In this document: piece by piece, positions 33,907 to 43,149 of the stretch
How the letters are laid out: each line of letters begins with the position of its first letter
How positions within the stretch are numbered: the first letter of the stretch is position 1
Assembly (NCBI GenBank): GCA_030430205.1
Contig: JAUIGE010000030.1
Location: 20,774 to 84,773 of the forward strand
DNA: 64,000 bases
Direction of reading: 5' to 3'
Source: Bacteroidia bacterium
GTDB taxonomy: Bacteria > Bacteroidota > Bacteroidia > J057
Notes under the pieces: generated by a model
The model's input: only the letters and a program-made list of their open reading frames with translations
Database searches by the model: none
What the model was told of the DNA's origin: nothing
Translations under genes and position numbers: made by a program

Positions 33907-35057
33907 AATTAGCATTTCAACTCGCATACAAAAACCTCATTGGCGCAGGCCTCCGAACCTGGCTCAATGTAGCAGTGCTGTCCTTTTGTTTTGTCATCAT
34001 CATCTTTTTCAATGGCATGATGGACGGCTGGAACGAGCAGGCCAAAAGAGATACCATCGCATGGGAATATGGAAACGGCCATGTTTTGAATGATAAATAC
34101 GATCCCTTTGATCCCTTTTCCCTTCAGGATGGACATGGACAGATTCCTGCTGATGCAGCCCATCTGACTCCTATCCTTATACAACAAGGGACCATCTATC
34201 CGGATGGACGCATGGTATCGGTGGCATTGAAAGGCATAGATGCTTCTCAGACAAGCCTTGAACTGCCCACGCAGGCTTTAAGGGAAAGTGATGCTGAGAT
34301 CCCCGCCATCATCGGCACGCGCATGGCGGCATCCAACAAACTGGAAAAGGGGGCAGAAGTACTGCTTCGCTGGCGCGACAAAAACGGCACTTTTGATGCC
34401 GCCAATATCACCATCGTTGACATATTTGAGAACAATGTGGGCTCAACAGACAATGGGCAGGTTTGGATTTCCATAGAAGATTTATGGAAAATGACGGGCA
34501 TGACAGGTGAAGCCACCCTGATGGTTGCAGGAAAGGAATATGTCCACAAGGAGCTGGAAGGCTGGCATTTTGAAAGCCAGAAGGCACTTTTAAGCGATAT
34601 CGACAAGATTATTTCGACCAAAAAAGCCAGTTCAGGAGTCCTCTATATGCTGCTGCTGGCAATTGCCCTGCTGGCTATTTTTGACACACAGGTGCTCTCT
34701 ATTTTCCGCAGACAAAAGGAAATCGGGACCTATGTTTCTCTCGGGATGACGCGTCGTCAGGTGGTGGGATTATTTACGGTGGAAGGTGCTATGTATAGCA
34801 TTTTTGCCATGGTGGTAGGCTGTATCTACGGCATTCCACTCTTTATCTATCTGGCAAAAACGGGCATCGCCATGCCGCAGGCATCGCAGGATATGGGCGT
34901 AGCCCTGGCAGAGAAAATCTTCCCTGTCTATGGAATTCAACTGGTAATCGGAACGATCATTCTGGTGGTGATCGCTGCGACCATCGTCAGCTTTATGCCT
35001 GCCCGTAAGATTGCAAAAATGGACCCTGTGGCCGCACTAAAAGGAAAATTACAATGA
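33903..35057 (+). CDS. FtsX/LolE-like ABC permease 1
   Basis: It has 384 residues: TM1 at ~18-38 (LNVAVLSFCFVIIIFFNGMMD), a periplasmic domain of ~200 residues, then three membrane helices (LYMLLLAIALLAIFDTQV; SIFAMVVGCIYGIPLFIYL; LVIGTIILVVIAATIVSF) and the C-terminal PARKIAKMDPVAALKGK typical of MacB/LolCE permeases. ATGA-type overlaps link it to the genes on both sides. With the second permease it would form a heterodimer in the inner membrane. Confidence 0.88.
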   Translation: MKLAFQLAYKNLIGAGLRTWLNVAVLSFCFVIIIFFNGMMDGWNEQAKRDTIAWEYGNGHVLNDKYDPFDPFSLQDGHGQIPADAAHLTPILIQQGTIYPDGRMVSVALKGIDASQTSLELPTQALRESDAEIPAIIGTRMAASNKLEKGAEVLLRWRDKNGTFDAANITIVDIFENNVGSTDNGQVWISIEDLWKMTGMTGEATLMVAGKEYVHKELEGWHFESQKALLSDIDKIISTKKASSGVLYMLLLAIALLAIFDTQVLSIFRRQKEIGTYVSLGMTRRQVVGLFTVEGAMYSIFAMVVGCIYGIPLFIYLAKTGIAMPQASQDMGVALAEKIFPVYGIQLVIGTIILVVIAATIVSFMPARKIAKMDPVAALKGKLQ

Positions 35058-36328
35058 TCAGGTTTTTATTAAAAGGAATACTCAGAGACCGCAGCAGGAG
35101 CATTTTGCCGATCATCATTATCTCCATTGGGGTGATGCTGACGGTAGCCCTCAGCGGATATATGCGCGGCGCTTTTGGTGATATGATCGACCAAAATGCC
35201 CGCTTTTCTACGGGACATGTCAAAATCATGTCCAAGGCTTATGCAGAAAACCAGGACCAGATTCCCAACGACCTGGCTTTATTAGGAATTGGAGAAATGG
35301 TCGAAGGCCTTCAACAGGATTACCCGGATGTGGAGTGGGTTCCGCGCATCAGGTTCGGCGGTTTGCTGGATGTGCCTGATGAATCCGGCAATACCCGCGC
35401 ACAAGGGCCCGCCGCGGGCATGGCTCTGGACCTGCTTTCGCCCAGCTCCACAGAGATCGAACGGATGAACATCGACAAGTCGATTGTCTCAGGAAGAGTG
35501 CCCCAAAATCCGGGAGAGGCCATCATTGGAGATGAATTTGCCCGGAAGTTGGAGCTATCTCTGGGAGATGTTTTCACCTATTTTGGTACAACCATGGAAG
35601 GCAGCATGACTTTCAAGAGTTTCACGGTTGTCGGAACGATTCGATTTGGTTCTATCGGAATGGATAAAGGCATGGTCATCGTCGATGTGTCAGATGCACA
35701 AATGATGCTCGACATGGAAGATGGCGCCGGGGAAGTGCTCGGCTTTCTAAAAGGTGGCGTTTATAAGGATGAAGTTGCTGTGGAAATGGCCACTGCATTC
35801 AACGCCAGATATGAAGGCGATGAGGACGAATACGCACCTGAAATGTTTCCACTTAAAGCCCAAAACAACCTGGAAGGTTTATTGGAATATGGAGAAACCA
35901 TGTCGGGTTTGTTTGTCTTCATCTTTGTCCTGGCGATGTCTGTCGTCCTGTGGAATACAGGCCTCCTGGGCGGCTTGCGCCGCTACAATGAATTTGGCAT
36001 CCGCCTCGCCCTTGGCGAGGCCAAACATCAGATCTATCGTTCCATGATCCTGGAAGCGACCATCATAGGTATCATTGGGTCCATAGTGGGCACACTCATC
36101 GGCCTGGGCCTCAGCTACTATATGCAGGTCGTAGGCATCGACATCAGCGAGATGATCACAGAATCATCCATGATTATGCCTACGGTTATCCGTTCCAAAA
36201 TCACCCCTGAACTGTTCTATATTGGCTTTATTCCCGGTGTACTCGCCATGGTATTTGGCAATATGCTGGCCGGACGGGGTATTTATAAGAGAGAGACTGC
36301 AAAATTATTTAAGGAATTAGAAGTATAA
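35054..36328 (+). CDS. FtsX/LolC-like ABC permease 2
   Basis: It has 424 residues with the same four-TM MacB/LolCE topology: TM1 near residues 15-36 (SILPIIIISIGVMLTVALSG), a large periplasmic domain, then TMs around LFVFIFVLAMSVVLWNTG, ILEATIIGIIGSIVGTLIG and IGFIPGVLAMVFGNMLA. LRRYNEFGIRLALGEAKHQI matches the coupling helix region of the family. Its sequence differs clearly from permease 1, supporting a heterodimer. It ends 7 nt before the LolA-like gene. Confidence 0.88.
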   Translation: MIRFLLKGILRDRSRSILPIIIISIGVMLTVALSGYMRGAFGDMIDQNARFSTGHVKIMSKAYAENQDQIPNDLALLGIGEMVEGLQQDYPDVEWVPRIRFGGLLDVPDESGNTRAQGPAAGMALDLLSPSSTEIERMNIDKSIVSGRVPQNPGEAIIGDEFARKLELSLGDVFTYFGTTMEGSMTFKSFTVVGTIRFGSIGMDKGMVIVDVSDAQMMLDMEDGAGEVLGFLKGGVYKDEVAVEMATAFNARYEGDEDEYAPEMFPLKAQNNLEGLLEYGETMSGLFVFIFVLAMSVVLWNTGLLGGLRRYNEFGIRLALGEAKHQIYRSMILEATIIGIIGSIVGTLIGLGLSYYMQVVGIDISEMITESSMIMPTVIRSKITPELFYIGFIPGVLAMVFGNMLAGRGIYKRETAKLFKELEV

Positions 36329-36335
36329 GAAAACA

Positions 36336-37085
36336 ATGAAATTTACAGCCATAACAACCTTGATCCTAGGATTCTTCCTACTTACTATCCCTGCATTCGC
36401 CCAAACACCAAATGCAGAAACCATCATCCAAAAGATTGATGACAACATGAGTTCGAAGAACCGGATTGTCACTTCGGAGATGGTCATTCGCGGCAATCGG
36501 AAAGACAGAGTCGTTTCCTCCAGGGGTTACTCCGAGGGAAATGAAAAATCATTTACCGAATACCTTTCACCCGAAAGGGAAAAGGGCACCAAGATGCTCA
36601 AACTGGAAGATCGCCTGTGGATTTATTCTCCATCGACCGACAGGATCATCCAGCTTTCCGGGCACATGCTGCGCCAGTCTGTGATGGGCTCCGACCTGTC
36701 TTATGAAGACATGATGGAAGACCGCAAGCTCACCGATATGTATGACGCCAAAGTGATCGGTGAGGAGACCTTCAGCGACAGAAAATGCTGGAAGATGGAG
36801 ATGATCGCCAAAGTCGAGGATGTATCCTATTACAAACGCCTGGTCCTGGTGGATCAGGAACGCTTTGTTCCGCTGAAGGAAGAGCTTTTTGCCAAAAGCG
36901 GCCAGATGCTCAAACAGACAACATTAAGTGATGTGGTTCAGATTGACGGCCGATGGTTCCCACGCAAGATGAACTACAAAGACATGCTGAAAGCAGGCGA
37001 GGGCACAGACTTTATCATCAAGGAGATTCAGTTTGATGCGGATATTCCGGATTATATTTTTTCGAAGGGATCTTTGAAGAAATAG
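36336..37085 (+). CDS. LolA-like outer-membrane lipoprotein-sorting protein
   Basis: It has 249 residues with a signal peptide (TLILGFFLLTIPAFAQ). The mature protein follows the LolA_like pattern: EMVIRGNRKDRVVSSRGYSE, then KMLKLEDRLWIYSPSTDRIIQLSGHMLRQSVMGSDLSYEDMM, then KRLVLVDQERFVPLKEELFA. Proteins of this group accompany LolCDE-like transporters of unknown cargo and are thought to carry lipids or lipoproteins across the periplasm. It is the last gene of the tetR operon and is followed by a perfect hairpin. Confidence 0.87.
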   Translation: MKFTAITTLILGFFLLTIPAFAQTPNAETIIQKIDDNMSSKNRIVTSEMVIRGNRKDRVVSSRGYSEGNEKSFTEYLSPEREKGTKMLKLEDRLWIYSPSTDRIIQLSGHMLRQSVMGSDLSYEDMMEDRKLTDMYDAKVIGEETFSDRKCWKMEMIAKVEDVSYYKRLVLVDQERFVPLKEELFAKSGQMLKQTTLSDVVQIDGRWFPRKMNYKDMLKAGEGTDFIIKEIQFDADIPDYIFSKGSLKK

Positions 37086-37095
37086 TTGTTTTAAC

Positions 37096-37125
37096 TGTGG
37101 GGTCACATGATAATGTGACCCCACA
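37096..37125. terminator. GTCACAT palindrome on the left of the VapBC-type module
   Basis: Perfect 13-bp arms TGTGGGGTCACAT / ATGTGACCCCACA around GATA, 10 bp after the LolA-like stop. It may terminate that operon. The core GGTCACAT..ATGTGACC recurs twice on the other side of the toxin-antitoxin pair. Confidence 0.6.
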
Positions 37126-37198
37126 TTCTATTGCACACATAGTGAAAAAAACTTACATTTAAACTCCTCTTAAAGCCTAATCAAGACGTACATAATAT

Positions 37199-37504
37199 AT
37201 GGTAAGCACAAATGACATAAAATTAAATATCATAAATCTGATTAGTCAGATCAATGATCTGGATAAACTCAAACAGATTTATAAGAAAATCACACAAGTA
37301 AATAAGTCCTTCCCAACAGAAAATAAAGAAAGCCAAAGCCCGAACTTCAAAGATGCCGTTGTTGAAATTCGTAAAGGAGTTACTTTCCAGGAAATACTGG
37401 AAGAACAGAATTACAAGCCCATTTCTTATGCCAGGTTCAGAAAGAAAGCAGATAGTATAAAATGGGAACATTCGCTCGATGACTTATTGGCGGCTTTGGA
37501 TTAA
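37199..37504 (+). CDS. Antitoxin of a VapBC-type module
   Basis: It has 101 residues. The N-terminal half is helical and Lys-rich with no clear DNA-binding motif. The C-terminal end (YARFRKKADSIKWEHSLDDLLAALD) matches the toxin-binding tail common to antitoxins paired with PIN toxins in Bacteroidota. It precedes the toxin gene by 19 nt in the standard order. The family is inferred from position and tail. Confidence 0.7.
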   Translation: MVSTNDIKLNIINLISQINDLDKLKQIYKKITQVNKSFPTENKESQSPNFKDAVVEIRKGVTFQEILEEQNYKPISYARFRKKADSIKWEHSLDDLLAALD

Positions 37505-37523
37505 CCCTATTCTTATTGCCCTA

Positions 37524-37982
37524 ATGAATTACCTGCTGGATACAAATATCATTATCATCTATAGTCGCGATTCAGATATTGCTGAGAAAATTGAAGAAAA
37601 ATACAACTTCTTCAGTGAACAAAATACACTTGCAGTTTCTATTGTTACTTTAGGAGAATTAGACTCCTTGATTAAACAATTGAATTTAGGAGAAAAGCGA
37701 AGAAAAAAAATTGAACTCCTATTAGAAGATATTGCAAAAGTAGGATTGAACTCAGTAGAGCTTATTCAAAAATATGGTGATATTGATGCATTCAGCCAAG
37801 GCAAGTTAAAAAGTAAACAAGCCCCTTTCTCCGCAAGAAATATGGGAAAAAATGATCTTTGGATAGCCGCCACAGCTAGTACCTATAATCTTACTTTGGT
37901 AACTACAGATAAGGATTTTTCCCACTTAAAAGGAACATATCTTGACCTTGAGATCATTGATATAGAGAAATTTCGGAATTGA
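37524..37982 (+). CDS. PIN-domain ribonuclease toxin (VapC-like)
   Basis: About 152 residues from the ATG at 37524 (MNYLLDTNIIIIYSR). The open frame begins 15 codons earlier, but the PIN motif should start at the N-terminus. Acidic metal ligands are all visible: D in LLDTN, E in TLGELDSL, D in KNDLWIAA and D in TTDKDFSHL. VapC enzymes cleave tRNA or rRNA when freed from the antitoxin. The toxin appears intact. Confidence 0.88.
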   Translation: MNYLLDTNIIIIYSRDSDIAEKIEEKYNFFSEQNTLAVSIVTLGELDSLIKQLNLGEKRRKKIELLLEDIAKVGLNSVELIQKYGDIDAFSQGKLKSKQAPFSARNMGKNDLWIAATASTYNLTLVTTDKDFSHLKGTYLDLEIIDIEKFRN

Positions 37983-37987
37983 GATGG

Positions 37988-38043
37988 GGTCACATGATTA
38001 TGTGACCTTCAAGTAGGGTCACATTATAATGTGACCCTACTTG
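37988..38043. repeat. Two further GTCACAT palindromes on the right of the VapBC-type module
   Basis: First: GGTCACATgattATGTGACC (37988-38007). Second: a perfect 34-bp palindrome at 38010-38043 with 17-bp arms beginning CAAGTAGGGTCACATTA. The second overlaps the stop codon of the converging T9SS protein gene, so it also serves as a two-way terminator. Together with 37096-37125 they bracket the toxin-antitoxin pair. Confidence 0.7.
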
Positions 38044-41000
38044 AACCACAATTTGCCTGTCTGAAACCCATCTCCCATCTGCAAATAATACAGATACATC
38101 CCCTTCGGCAATTCATGTAGATCGATCTGCCAATGGACATCGCCGGCGTCAAGCTCCTTTTGGAAGCTTGCTACTTCTTTGCCCTGCACGTCAAAGAGGC
38201 TCCATTTGGCAAATGATGCCTTCTCCTGCCAGCCTTTGATCTGGATTTCTCCATCAGATGGATTAGGGACTATATCCATAGATATTTGTTTTTCCTCAGC
38301 CTCAGGCGTCCCAATTTCACCCAGATCCAAAGAAGTCATGATTACTGGAATGCAGGCAGATGTGTCCACACAGCCATCTTTTTTGATTTCGACTGCATAG
38401 GATCCACTCATATTAGCATGGAAAGATTGCAGGATTTCCCTCACCTTGATGGTATTTGTAGCGCAGTCAATCCATTGGTATTGAGCATCTACTGCCTCTG
38501 CCGTCAGTACATTGCCTGCGACTGTCACATTTGTATTCAGGATTGTGACATCCAGGTTTGTGCGATGCACGCTGTCAAGGGAAGCACTGACATGAATGGT
38601 ATCCTGATACATGCCAGAAGCATGTCTGTAAGCTCCCGCCAGCAAGATGCTATCGCCATGACAAATCCTGGCGGATTCCTGGGTCAGGACCGTTTGCCTT
38701 GCTATGGCATTGCTGTTTGCAGATTGAATGAAAAACTGCTGCGTTTCCGTGATGTTGCAGCCTGAACCGTAGTGATAGGTTCCGACATTGTTGAGAGCTG
38801 CGCAAAGGGAAAGCCAGCTATTGAGGTGCGCATTTTCTGACCTGCGATGCAGCCTTGCATCTGCGGCATTGCCGATGATGACGGCATTGGCGGGTTTGAA
38901 TCGGATCTCATTCAGCGGGCTGAATGGGCCATTTCCATAATTATTAACGATCCAATAATTGCCGGTATGCGGATTGGCAGAAGGCAAAATATTGGGCGGA
39001 ATGTGCAGCCTGCTGACGACTACTTCCCCATTGGGCGTATTCGCGCCAAAATTAATTTCCGTTTCTGTATTCCCAAATACATACATGCCTGCGGCATTCA
39101 CCATCAGCCGGTGGCTCTCCCCTCCCCCGACAGGCGCAGAAGAAATGACTTTGCCGGCATTGCCACTGATCGAACCGTGGGCGATGCCCACTTTGTCCAT
39201 CACATCGGAGCTGTTCGCCAGGTTGAATTGGTAGTACAACAGCAGGCCGTCCGTAAAGGGATTTACTCCTGTCCGCGTCAGATGCCGCAATTCCCTGATT
39301 TCATTTTGCGTAAGCGCTTTATCCCAAATACAAACTTCATCTATTTCGCCCCTATAATTGCGGCTTCCCCAGCCCTTATAGCTGCCGATTCTCATGGATT
39401 CTATATCTACAGGCGAAATATTGGCATTGTGCGTAACGCCTACACCGTTCAGGTAAAGCGTGATGCTACCCGGTTTCGCCACCAGGGCCACATGCGACCA
39501 GACGGCTGTATCCACGACCAGTCCGCTATGCCACCACCAGGCACCGCCGGGCCAATGATATGCCAGCACATTGCCGGGCCTGAAATTCAGGCCCGCTGTT
39601 TCACCATTGTTGATGACAATGCCTGTATAATCTGGCTGAATGCCCTGGGGTTTCACCCATGCTGAAATGGTAAAACTATCTACCTGCGATAGCGCCAGGT
39701 CAGGGATATTGGCGTGATCGGGATCGGCTTCGCAATGCAAAGCCAGGCCCGGTATGCTGTCCGGCAGGCATTGGCTATTGACGGTGATGAAGTCAGCAAT
39801 TGTTTTGCTGACGAGATTTCCGGCACTGTCCTGGATAGTCAGTTTTACCGCATAAACGCCATTTTCTGCAAAAACAACCTGGGGATTCCTCACCGTTTTG
39901 GAACTGATATAGGCCGGCGCAGGAAAGAAATCCCACAGCCAATGCGCATCCACATGATCCAAAAAGGAATGATCCTCCATTTGGACGGTATCTCTGCTAC
40001 ACCAAACGACATCATTTGCTGTCATGGGCTCAGCGGCAGGAAGCGAAGGCCTCGCAAAAGGCGCTTCCCATATCCCGCGGTCGGAAGACAAACGCACTTT
40101 GCTATCTCTGTAAAAGAGTTTGAGGGACAATGCCCTTGTCAAAAAGGGCAAGCCATCGCTATACATCACCCAATCGCTGGCATTTGTATCCCAGTAAAAA
40201 ACGCCATAATCGGTCACCACATAGACGACCTCATCTGTCCCTGCCTGGTAGACGATGTCCAATGTTCGGTGATTATCCAGCGTTGCGGTGGTCTTGTTGT
40301 CCCAGCTTTGACCGCCGTCGGTCGAGGCGTAGACCTTTTGCCTGTTGGCGCCGTAGGCGCTGATGACCCAAAGCTTGTTGGTGCTGTTGGGATCAAGGGT
40401 TAAATCCAGTCTGGAGATGCTATTGGAGGGAACGGCTGTTGTAGCAGTAAATGATTTCCCGCCATCATTGGAGCGATAAATCGTCCCCGCATTATTCTCC
40501 CTCACCAAACAATAGATGATCTCTGGCGCTATACGTGAGATCTCAAAAGTCAATACCCGGCTATTCGCAGCAAAGGTGAAGAGGGTGTCAAATTGCGCGC
40601 CTCCATTGGTGGATTTGTAGAACACATTGTCATTTCCCAGAAACAGCTGATTGGCGTAATTGGGGTGATATTCCACTTCACTGGAATTCAACAAGGTGTA
40701 GGCTTCATTGGGGTAAATGCCCAGGTTTGCAGCTTCTTTGCTGGGGGTGGAAAGGGCATAGCCAATCTCTTTATCACCGATGTCTGAGAAGTGTAAGAGG
40801 TTGTTGTTCAACGGATTGATATAGCCCGTAGCTGTTTCAGCTCCTCCCAAAAACATGGTTTTTCCATTGCCAAATTCTTCCCTGTATACAGCATCGCCAT
40901 TGTGGTATCGTCCACCTGTCCAGACATCATAATTCCAGCCCTGATCGAATCCCCAATAGGTACTGGCTGAGATGCCCGTATTTCGGATTTCGACCGTTTG

Positions 41001-42431
41001 CATCTCATCATCAGAATAATTGATGCCGCCATCCGAGGTGTACCAAATTTCATTTCCCACCACATCTATATCCTGGATATCGGCATGCATCTCCAGCGAA
41101 CGCGTTCCGCGGATGTATTCGATATTGGCGCCTCTGTTGCCGGATTCACAGGCCCAGATGGTGCCTACCCAGATGCGATCCGCATTGACATGCGACACAT
41201 CGAGATCAAAATTATACCATCCCTGATGGTAGCCACTGGAGTAGCCCGCATAGAACCAATTGGTATTCATATCATTGCCCGATGCATAGGGACCACCATC
41301 TATGCCGTCGGCATTTACCCAGCTATCGCCTCCGTTGAGGCTATAATAGATGCCGATCCAGCCATTGTCGCCGGCTTTGCTGTCGCCGATGAGCGCAGCG
41401 TAGATGCGGTTGGTATCCGCTGGCGTCACACCGATTTTACAGCCAATATCTGTCGCCACGGCAAAAGTCGTGGGCGTATACCAAAGGTTATCTTTCAGCA
41501 GCCAGGAAGCGCCATTATCGGTGGATTTAAATATCTCCGCTCTTTTGGCGGTTGCGTTGTTTGTGGAAAGGAAAATAACATTCGGATTGGTGGCATGTGC
41601 TTCTATGTCCCAGCATTTTTTGTTAAAAATATTGGTCCAGCTCGCACCATCATTGATGGTTTGAAACAGGCCGCTGGCCGTGGCGGCAAAGACGATATTG
41701 GGCTGGGTGCGATGGATATAAAATTGCTCGACCTTGCCCGGCGCGGTGAAATTCAGCGTCCATGTGAGGCCTCCATCGAGTGTTTTGTAGATATCAGAAC
41801 CATTGCAGATATAGACAGTATCGGGATTTTGAGGATGAATTTTGATGTCCGCCGCATCTGTGATCGGCTCGTCTCTTGTCACCAGATTCCAGCTCAACCC
41901 ATGGTCGGTGGATTTGAATACACCGCCGCCGGTAGCGGCTCCGCAGTACAAAATATCGTGATTGGAAGGCGCGACCGCGATGGAGGTCACATTGGTTTGT
42001 GTCGGCCTGAGACTCAGGCTGCCATCATTTTTATAGGTGTCGAAAGGTCCGATATTGGACCAGGTGGCAGAGCGGGAGCTTTCATTCCGCTGCGCCTTGA
42101 GGGCGCTGTGGATGCGCGCCTGATCCTGCGGAGAAGGGATATAGATATGGCCATCGGAAGCGATGTAGCTCTGGATGTTTTTTTGCCAGTATCTGAAGTT
42201 TTGGGTATGGATGTTTTTTTCAAAAGGATGGTCCCGATAATAGAGATCGTATTGGCTGATGACTTCGTCTATGTTGGGATCGGCGCTGTACATGAGCCTT
42301 GCCCACAGAGGAATATCAGCTTGATTGATCGCTGAGGGAGGGACTTTGAAGAAGGCATCCTGGTTTTGGGCCTGGGAAAAAGAAAAAGCGGTAAAGAGGA
42401 GAAAGAAAAGCGAAATGTATTGTGTTTTCAT
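38037..42431 (-). CDS. Large T9SS-secreted protein with BNR/sortilin-like repeats, PKD and LamG domains
   Basis: Exported surface or extracellular protein of 1464 residues. A signal peptide (SLFFLLFTAFSFSQAQ) leads to a series of Asp-box/VPS10-like beta-propeller repeats (GGGVFKSTDHGLSWNLV, DIYKTLDGGLTWTL, EIFKSTDNGASWLL, YYSLNGGDSWVN, VFYKSTNGGAQFDTL, IYRSNDGGKSF, VYASTDGGQSWD). A PKD-like segment follows (WLWDFFPAPAY..NPQVVFAENGVYAVKLTI), then a LamG/concanavalin domain (FTISAWVKPQG ... GEIDEVCIWDKALTQNEI). The C-terminal T9SS type A sorting domain is DIVPNPSDGEIQIKGW ... LPKGMYLYYLQMGDGFQTGKLWFK. Long antisense frames across it are shadows. It may bind or break down glycans, but no catalytic motif is identified. 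Confidence 0.87.
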   Translation of the reverse strand: MKTQYISLFFLLFTAFSFSQAQNQDAFFKVPPSAINQADIPLWARLMYSADPNIDEVISQYDLYYRDHPFEKNIHTQNFRYWQKNIQSYIASDGHIYIPSPQDQARIHSALKAQRNESSRSATWSNIGPFDTYKNDGSLSLRPTQTNVTSIAVAPSNHDILYCGAATGGGVFKSTDHGLSWNLVTRDEPITDAADIKIHPQNPDTVYICNGSDIYKTLDGGLTWTLNFTAPGKVEQFYIHRTQPNIVFAATASGLFQTINDGASWTNIFNKKCWDIEAHATNPNVIFLSTNNATAKRAEIFKSTDNGASWLLKDNLWYTPTTFAVATDIGCKIGVTPADTNRIYAALIGDSKAGDNGWIGIYYSLNGGDSWVNADGIDGGPYASGNDMNTNWFYAGYSSGYHQGWYNFDLDVSHVNADRIWVGTIWACESGNRGANIEYIRGTRSLEMHADIQDIDVVGNEIWYTSDGGINYSDDEMQTVEIRNTGISASTYWGFDQGWNYDVWTGGRYHNGDAVYREEFGNGKTMFLGGAETATGYINPLNNNLLHFSDIGDKEIGYALSTPSKEAANLGIYPNEAYTLLNSSEVEYHPNYANQLFLGNDNVFYKSTNGGAQFDTLFTFAANSRVLTFEISRIAPEIIYCLVRENNAGTIYRSNDGGKSFTATTAVPSNSISRLDLTLDPNSTNKLWVISAYGANRQKVYASTDGGQSWDNKTTATLDNHRTLDIVYQAGTDEVVYVVTDYGVFYWDTNASDWVMYSDGLPFLTRALSLKLFYRDSKVRLSSDRGIWEAPFARPSLPAAEPMTANDVVWCSRDTVQMEDHSFLDHVDAHWLWDFFPAPAYISSKTVRNPQVVFAENGVYAVKLTIQDSAGNLVSKTIADFITVNSQCLPDSIPGLALHCEADPDHANIPDLALSQVDSFTISAWVKPQGIQPDYTGIVINNGETAGLNFRPGNVLAYHWPGGAWWWHSGLVVDTAVWSHVALVAKPGSITLYLNGVGVTHNANISPVDIESMRIGSYKGWGSRNYRGEIDEVCIWDKALTQNEIRELRHLTRTGVNPFTDGLLLYYQFNLANSSDVMDKVGIAHGSISGNAGKVISSAPVGGGESHRLMVNAAGMYVFGNTETEINFGANTPNGEVVVSRLHIPPNILPSANPHTGNYWIVNNYGNGPFSPLNEIRFKPANAVIIGNAADARLHRRSENAHLNSWLSLCAALNNVGTYHYGSGCNITETQQFFIQSANSNAIARQTVLTQESARICHGDSILLAGAYRHASGMYQDTIHVSASLDSVHRTNLDVTILNTNVTVAGNVLTAEAVDAQYQWIDCATNTIKVREILQSFHANMSGSYAVEIKKDGCVDTSACIPVIMTSLDLGEIGTPEAEEKQISMDIVPNPSDGEIQIKGWQEKASFAKWSLFDVQGKEVASFQKELDAGDVHWQIDLHELPKGMYLYYLQMGDGFQTGKLWFK

Positions 42432-42475
42432 AAATCTATTTTTCTCTGATTAACCAGAAATGCAGCAGGATCATT

Positions 42476-42690
42476 CAAGTGATAAATTCCTGGCTCGTTC
42501 AAATTAATCAATTCGGCACACAAAATGGCTTGAACCGCTTCAACGGGAAGCAATTTGAAGTATTTACCCAGGAGAAGCATGGCCTGGCGCACAACCAGGT
42601 AGACTTGATATTGGAAGACGCTGCCGGATGGCTCTGGCTTTTCCATAGCAAAAGTACCTTTACCCAAATAAGTTTCTTCCCAGTTTAAAG
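42476..42690 (+). pseudogene. Fragment of a two-component regulator propeller (Reg_prop) sensor gene
   Basis: The plus-strand translation contains FGTQNGLNRFNGKQFEVFTQ followed by EKHGLAHNQVDLILEDAAGWLWLF. This is the Reg_prop repeat pattern (WiGT.nGLnrfdG..f..f......gLs.n.v..i.eD..G.lW.g) found in Bacteroidota hybrid kinases. Only ~50 codons remain, with stops on either side, and nothing else of the sensor is present. The longer minus-strand frame over it is not a gene. Confidence 0.55.
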
Positions 42691-42852
42691 AGCGATTTGG
42701 TAAATCGCCCTCGGAATATCTATAAGCGAATGTACAAAAAAGCCACACCTGTTCTGAATACCCCCTAATTGTTAGGTCGCTCATCATTTATCCTTTTTCA
42801 GGCTTTCACCCAAAGCCGAAACAGTAAAAATTTCCGATATATTTTTATTAGT

Positions 42853-42873
42853 TAGTTATCCTAACTATATTTG
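42853..42873 (+). promoter_or_regulatory. Operator TAGTTA-N3-TAACTA overlapping the promoter of the thioredoxin-like gene
   Basis: A perfect inverted repeat TAGTTAtccTAACTA (42853-42867) overlaps a -7 box TATATTTG (42866-42873). The same operator, read from the other strand, recurs before the marR gene at 43161. Binding there would block RNA polymerase. Confidence 0.7.
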
Positions 42874-42911
42874 TACTGGCAATGTTGCCACACCATTTAA
42901 TTCATAACAAA

Positions 42912-43145
42912 ATGAGTAAATCAATTTTCTATCACGCTGGCTGCCCTGTATGCGTAAGTGCAGAACACGACATTATCGACCTTCTTGGTTCTTCCAATGT
43001 TGAAGTTGTTCACTTTGGAACAGACAAACAAAGAATTGCTGAAGCAGAAAAAGCAGGAGTAAAATCTGTTCCGGCCCTATTGACGCCCAATGGAAATGTA
43101 TTGCACATCAACTTTGGTGCGTCCATGGCAGACGTAAAAGGTTAA
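42912..43145 (+). CDS. Small thioredoxin/glutaredoxin-like protein with CPVC motif
   Basis: It has 77 residues from the ATG at 42912 (MSKSIFYHAGCPVCVSAEHDI). The open frame starts 10 codons earlier, but that ATG lies too close to the promoter. CPVC at residues 11-14 is the redox pair after the first strand. VVHFGTDKQRIAEAEKAGVKSVPALLTPNG has the cis-proline of the fold (SVPALL). It likely reduces disulfides or acts as a redox carrier in the cytoplasm. It is linked to the MarR gene by a shared operator. Confidence 0.82.
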   Translation: MSKSIFYHAGCPVCVSAEHDIIDLLGSSNVEVVHFGTDKQRIAEAEKAGVKSVPALLTPNGNVLHINFGASMADVKG

Positions 43146-43149
43146 AAAA

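Noticed and set aside
40998..42335. 445-codon plus-strand frame
   Set aside because: Antisense to the propeller region of the 1464-residue T9SS protein, whose frame has signal peptide, Asp-box motifs and sorting domain.
42428..42787. 119-codon minus-strand frame after the large T9SS gene
   Set aside because: No domain or signal; the opposite strand contains a clear Reg_prop motif, so this is a shadow of a pseudogene.
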